Shown here one piece after another: positions 13,132-14,418 of a DNA stretch of 14,418 nucleotides. The translations under genes were made by a program, and so were the position numbers. The DNA is from CAZART01 sp964487555 (lineage in GTDB: Bacteria; Bacteroidota; Rhodothermia; Rhodothermales; VXPQ01), in assembly GCA_964487555.1 (NCBI GenBank), contig CAZART010000129.1, forward strand, positions 1-14,418, given 5' to 3'. Every line of letters begins with the position of its first letter. Positions within the stretch are counted from its first letter, which is position 1. The notes beneath the pieces were generated by a model. That model saw nothing but the letters and a program-made list of their open reading frames with translations, was not told where the DNA came from and did no database searches.

Positions 13132-14256
13132 TCACTCCACCCCGAAGTCATAAACGGTCGTCTGCCGATACGTCTCGCCGGGCCGCAGGATGGTGCTGGG
13201 GAAGTCCGGGTGGTTGGGGGAATCCGGGTAGTGCTGGGCCTCCAGGCAGAAGCCCTCGTGCTTCTCGTAGACGCGTCCGCCTTTGCCCGTGATGCTGCCG
13301 TCGAGGCCGTTGCCGCTATAGAACTGCAGGCCGGGCTCGGTGGTGTAGACGTCGAGGGTGCGCCCGGTGACGGGGTCGTGCGCCTCTGCGGCCAGCGTCA
13401 GGGCCCCCGCCTCGTCCTTGTCCAGCACGAAGTTGTGATCGTAGCCGCCGGCGGCGTCGATGTCCTGGCCGATCGGCTTGGCCCCGGTGAAGTCCAGCGG
13501 CGTGCCGGCGACGGGGACGATCTCGCCCGTGGGGATCTGCTCGTCGTCGACCGGTGTGTAACGGGCGGCGTGCAGCCGCAGGACCTGCCCGAGCGTGTTG
13601 TCCGAGCGGCCGGCGGACAGGTCGAACCAGGCGTGGTTGGTCAGGTTGACGGGCGTGGCCCGATCGGTCGTGGCCCGGTAGTCGATGACGACCTCGTCCT
13701 CGTCTGTCAGGCTGTAGTCGACCGTGACGTCGAGGTTGCCGGGGTAGCCCCATTCGCCGTCGGGGCTCACGTAGTGGAGGCGCAGCTTCTGCCGGCCGTC
13801 CTCCTCGACCACCTCGGCGTCCCAATACCGCTTGTCGTAGCCGCGGAGGCCGCCGTGGAGGTGGTTGTCGCCGTCGTTGATGGCGAGCAGGTAGGTGGTG
13901 CCGTCGACCGTGAAGCGGCCGTCCGAGATCCGGTTGCCGTAGCGACCGATGAGCGCCCCGAAGCGGGAGTACTGCTCGACGTATCCGTCGAGGGCGTCGA
14001 AGCCGAGAACGACGTCGCCGAGTTGCCCGTCGCGGTCCGGCACGCGGAGGGCCCGGATGTTGCCGCCGTAGTTGATCACCTCGATCTCGGCCCCGTTGGC
14101 GTTGGTGAGGGTGAAGACGTCGACACGCCGGCCGTCGGGCATCGTGCCGAAGGCGCCGGCGTCCTGCGAGATTTGGGCGCTGCACCCGGCGACCAGCAGC
14201 ACGCACAGACCGGCGAGGAGGGCCCGCGACGTCGACGGGCGGACGAGAGACATCAT
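13132..14256 (-). CDS. Aldose 1-epimerase (mutarotase), lipoprotein
   Basis: This enzyme interconverts alpha and beta anomers of aldoses. The start at ATG 14256 (374 residues) puts a lipoprotein signal right at the N-terminus: a basic start, then LLAGLCVLLVAGC, a good lipobox with Cys25, so the enzyme is probably membrane-anchored in the periplasm. A TTG at 14298 would add 14 residues and is less likely. Family motifs (numbering from 14256): GRYGNRISDGRF 104-115, NHLHGG 131-136, NLTNHAWFDLSAG 204-216 with the proton-donor His208, DHNFVLD 273-279, and FCLEAQHYPDSPNHPDFP 336-353 with the catalytic-base Glu339. All key residues are present, so it should be active. It has no partner in the visible sequence. 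Confidence 0.92.
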   Translation of the reverse strand: MMSLVRPSTSRALLAGLCVLLVAGCSAQISQDAGAFGTMPDGRRVDVFTLTNANGAEIEVINYGGNIRALRVPDRDGQLGDVVLGFDALDGYVEQYSRFGALIGRYGNRISDGRFTVDGTTYLLAINDGDNHLHGGLRGYDKRYWDAEVVEEDGRQKLRLHYVSPDGEWGYPGNLDVTVDYSLTDEDEVVIDYRATTDRATPVNLTNHAWFDLSAGRSDNTLGQVLRLHAARYTPVDDEQIPTGEIVPVAGTPLDFTGAKPIGQDIDAAGGYDHNFVLDKDEAGALTLAAEAHDPVTGRTLDVYTTEPGLQFYSGNGLDGSITGKGGRVYEKHEGFCLEAQHYPDSPNHPDFPSTILRPGETYRQTTVYDFGVE

Positions 14257-14313
14257 GGCGAGTACCGAGGGCTGTTCGGGAGGGACGTTCGCGCCCAAAG
14301 TACGGACAGTGTG

Positions 14314-14362
14314 GGTCAGTTGTCCGTGGTCGGTGGTCGGTCGTCCCTGGCCAGTCGTGGTC
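14314..14362. repeat. Degenerate 7-bp tandem repeat, seven units
   Basis: Read in sevens from 14314: GGTCAGT, TGTCCGT, GGTCGGT, GGTCGGT, CGTCCCT, GGCCAGT, CGTGGTC. Units 1-6 fit a loose consensus xGtCxgT and units 3 and 4 are identical. It lies upstream of the mutarotase gene, outside any gene. Confidence 0.65.
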
Positions 14363-14418
14363 GCGCGCTCTACTTTCAGCCAGGGGGCGCCTTTTCAGCA
14401 GCGGACGACTTAAAGGCC

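Noticed and set aside
13316..14206. 296-codon Arg-rich minus-strand frame inside the mutarotase gene
   Set aside because: It is a frame-shifted shadow of the epimerase gene with extreme Arg content typical of GC-rich alternative frames.
180..14256. A single carbohydrate operon formed by the oxidoreductase, MFS transporter and mutarotase
   Set aside because: The three genes are many kilobases apart, on both strands, and separated by unrelated and decayed genes, so a joint system is not supported.
13132..14298. Longer mutarotase form starting at TTG 14298
   Set aside because: It would put 14 extra residues before a well-formed lipoprotein signal; the ATG at 14256 or 14253 is more natural.

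Overview
This is a GC-rich bacterial chromosome segment. The best taxonomic clue is the 306-residue exported protein encoded at 1413-2333. It ends in a type IX secretion system (T9SS) type A sorting domain with the NYPNPFNPATTIAYDLP motif seen in Rhodothermota, Balneolota, Ignavibacteria and relatives. Weak or absent Shine-Dalgarno sequences at most starts and a Tat-exported Gfo/Idh/MocA oxidoreductase fit a Rhodothermota-like organism. This placement is an inference from protein style, not from a marker gene.

Layout. (1) 180-1271 (+): Tat-signal Gfo/Idh/MocA oxidoreductase of the glucose-fructose oxidoreductase type. (2) 4671-1413 (-): probable two-gene operon encoding a 768-aa surface protein with two copies of a YadA-head-like module, then the T9SS-sorted protein 31 bp downstream. 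(3) 4.7-7.0 kb: a graveyard of gene fragments. It holds an FtsX-type permease N-terminus, an unknown membrane protein that may be intact, an RtcB C-terminus with its nucleophilic His changed to Tyr, a Ser/Thr kinase fragment, the overlapping junction of an MNT/HepT-like pair, and a ribbon-helix-helix antitoxin-like gene whose expected partner is absent. (4) 7057-9212: divergent yceI-family gene (-) and sugar-porter MFS gene (+). (5) 9468-9584: MNT nucleotidyltransferase N-terminus cut off at its catalytic GS motif. (6) 9727-10344: class I SAM methyltransferase. (7) 10361-10534 (-): 57-codon ORF not attributable to a known family. (8) 10642-11913: seven-repeat VCBS/FG-GAP protein, exported. (9) 11.9-13.1 kb: second decayed stretch with a prolyl oligopeptidase C-terminal remnant, a copy of a 55-bp sequence also found at 4973-5027, and a tandem pair of inverted repeats that looks like a regulator-binding site. 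(10) 14256-13132 (-): lipoprotein aldose 1-epimerase. The window ends in a degenerate 7-bp tandem repeat.

Functional reading. The intact genes for oxidoreductase, sugar transporter and mutarotase are all plausible in carbohydrate handling, but they are not one operon. The surface-protein pair and the VCBS protein belong to the cell envelope. No transposase, integrase, tRNA, rRNA or CRISPR array was seen. I found no convincing new multi-gene system. The most unusual material is the two decay zones with toxin-antitoxin-type fragments, the shared 55-bp repeat, the tandem operator-like site, and the duplicated head-module protein.
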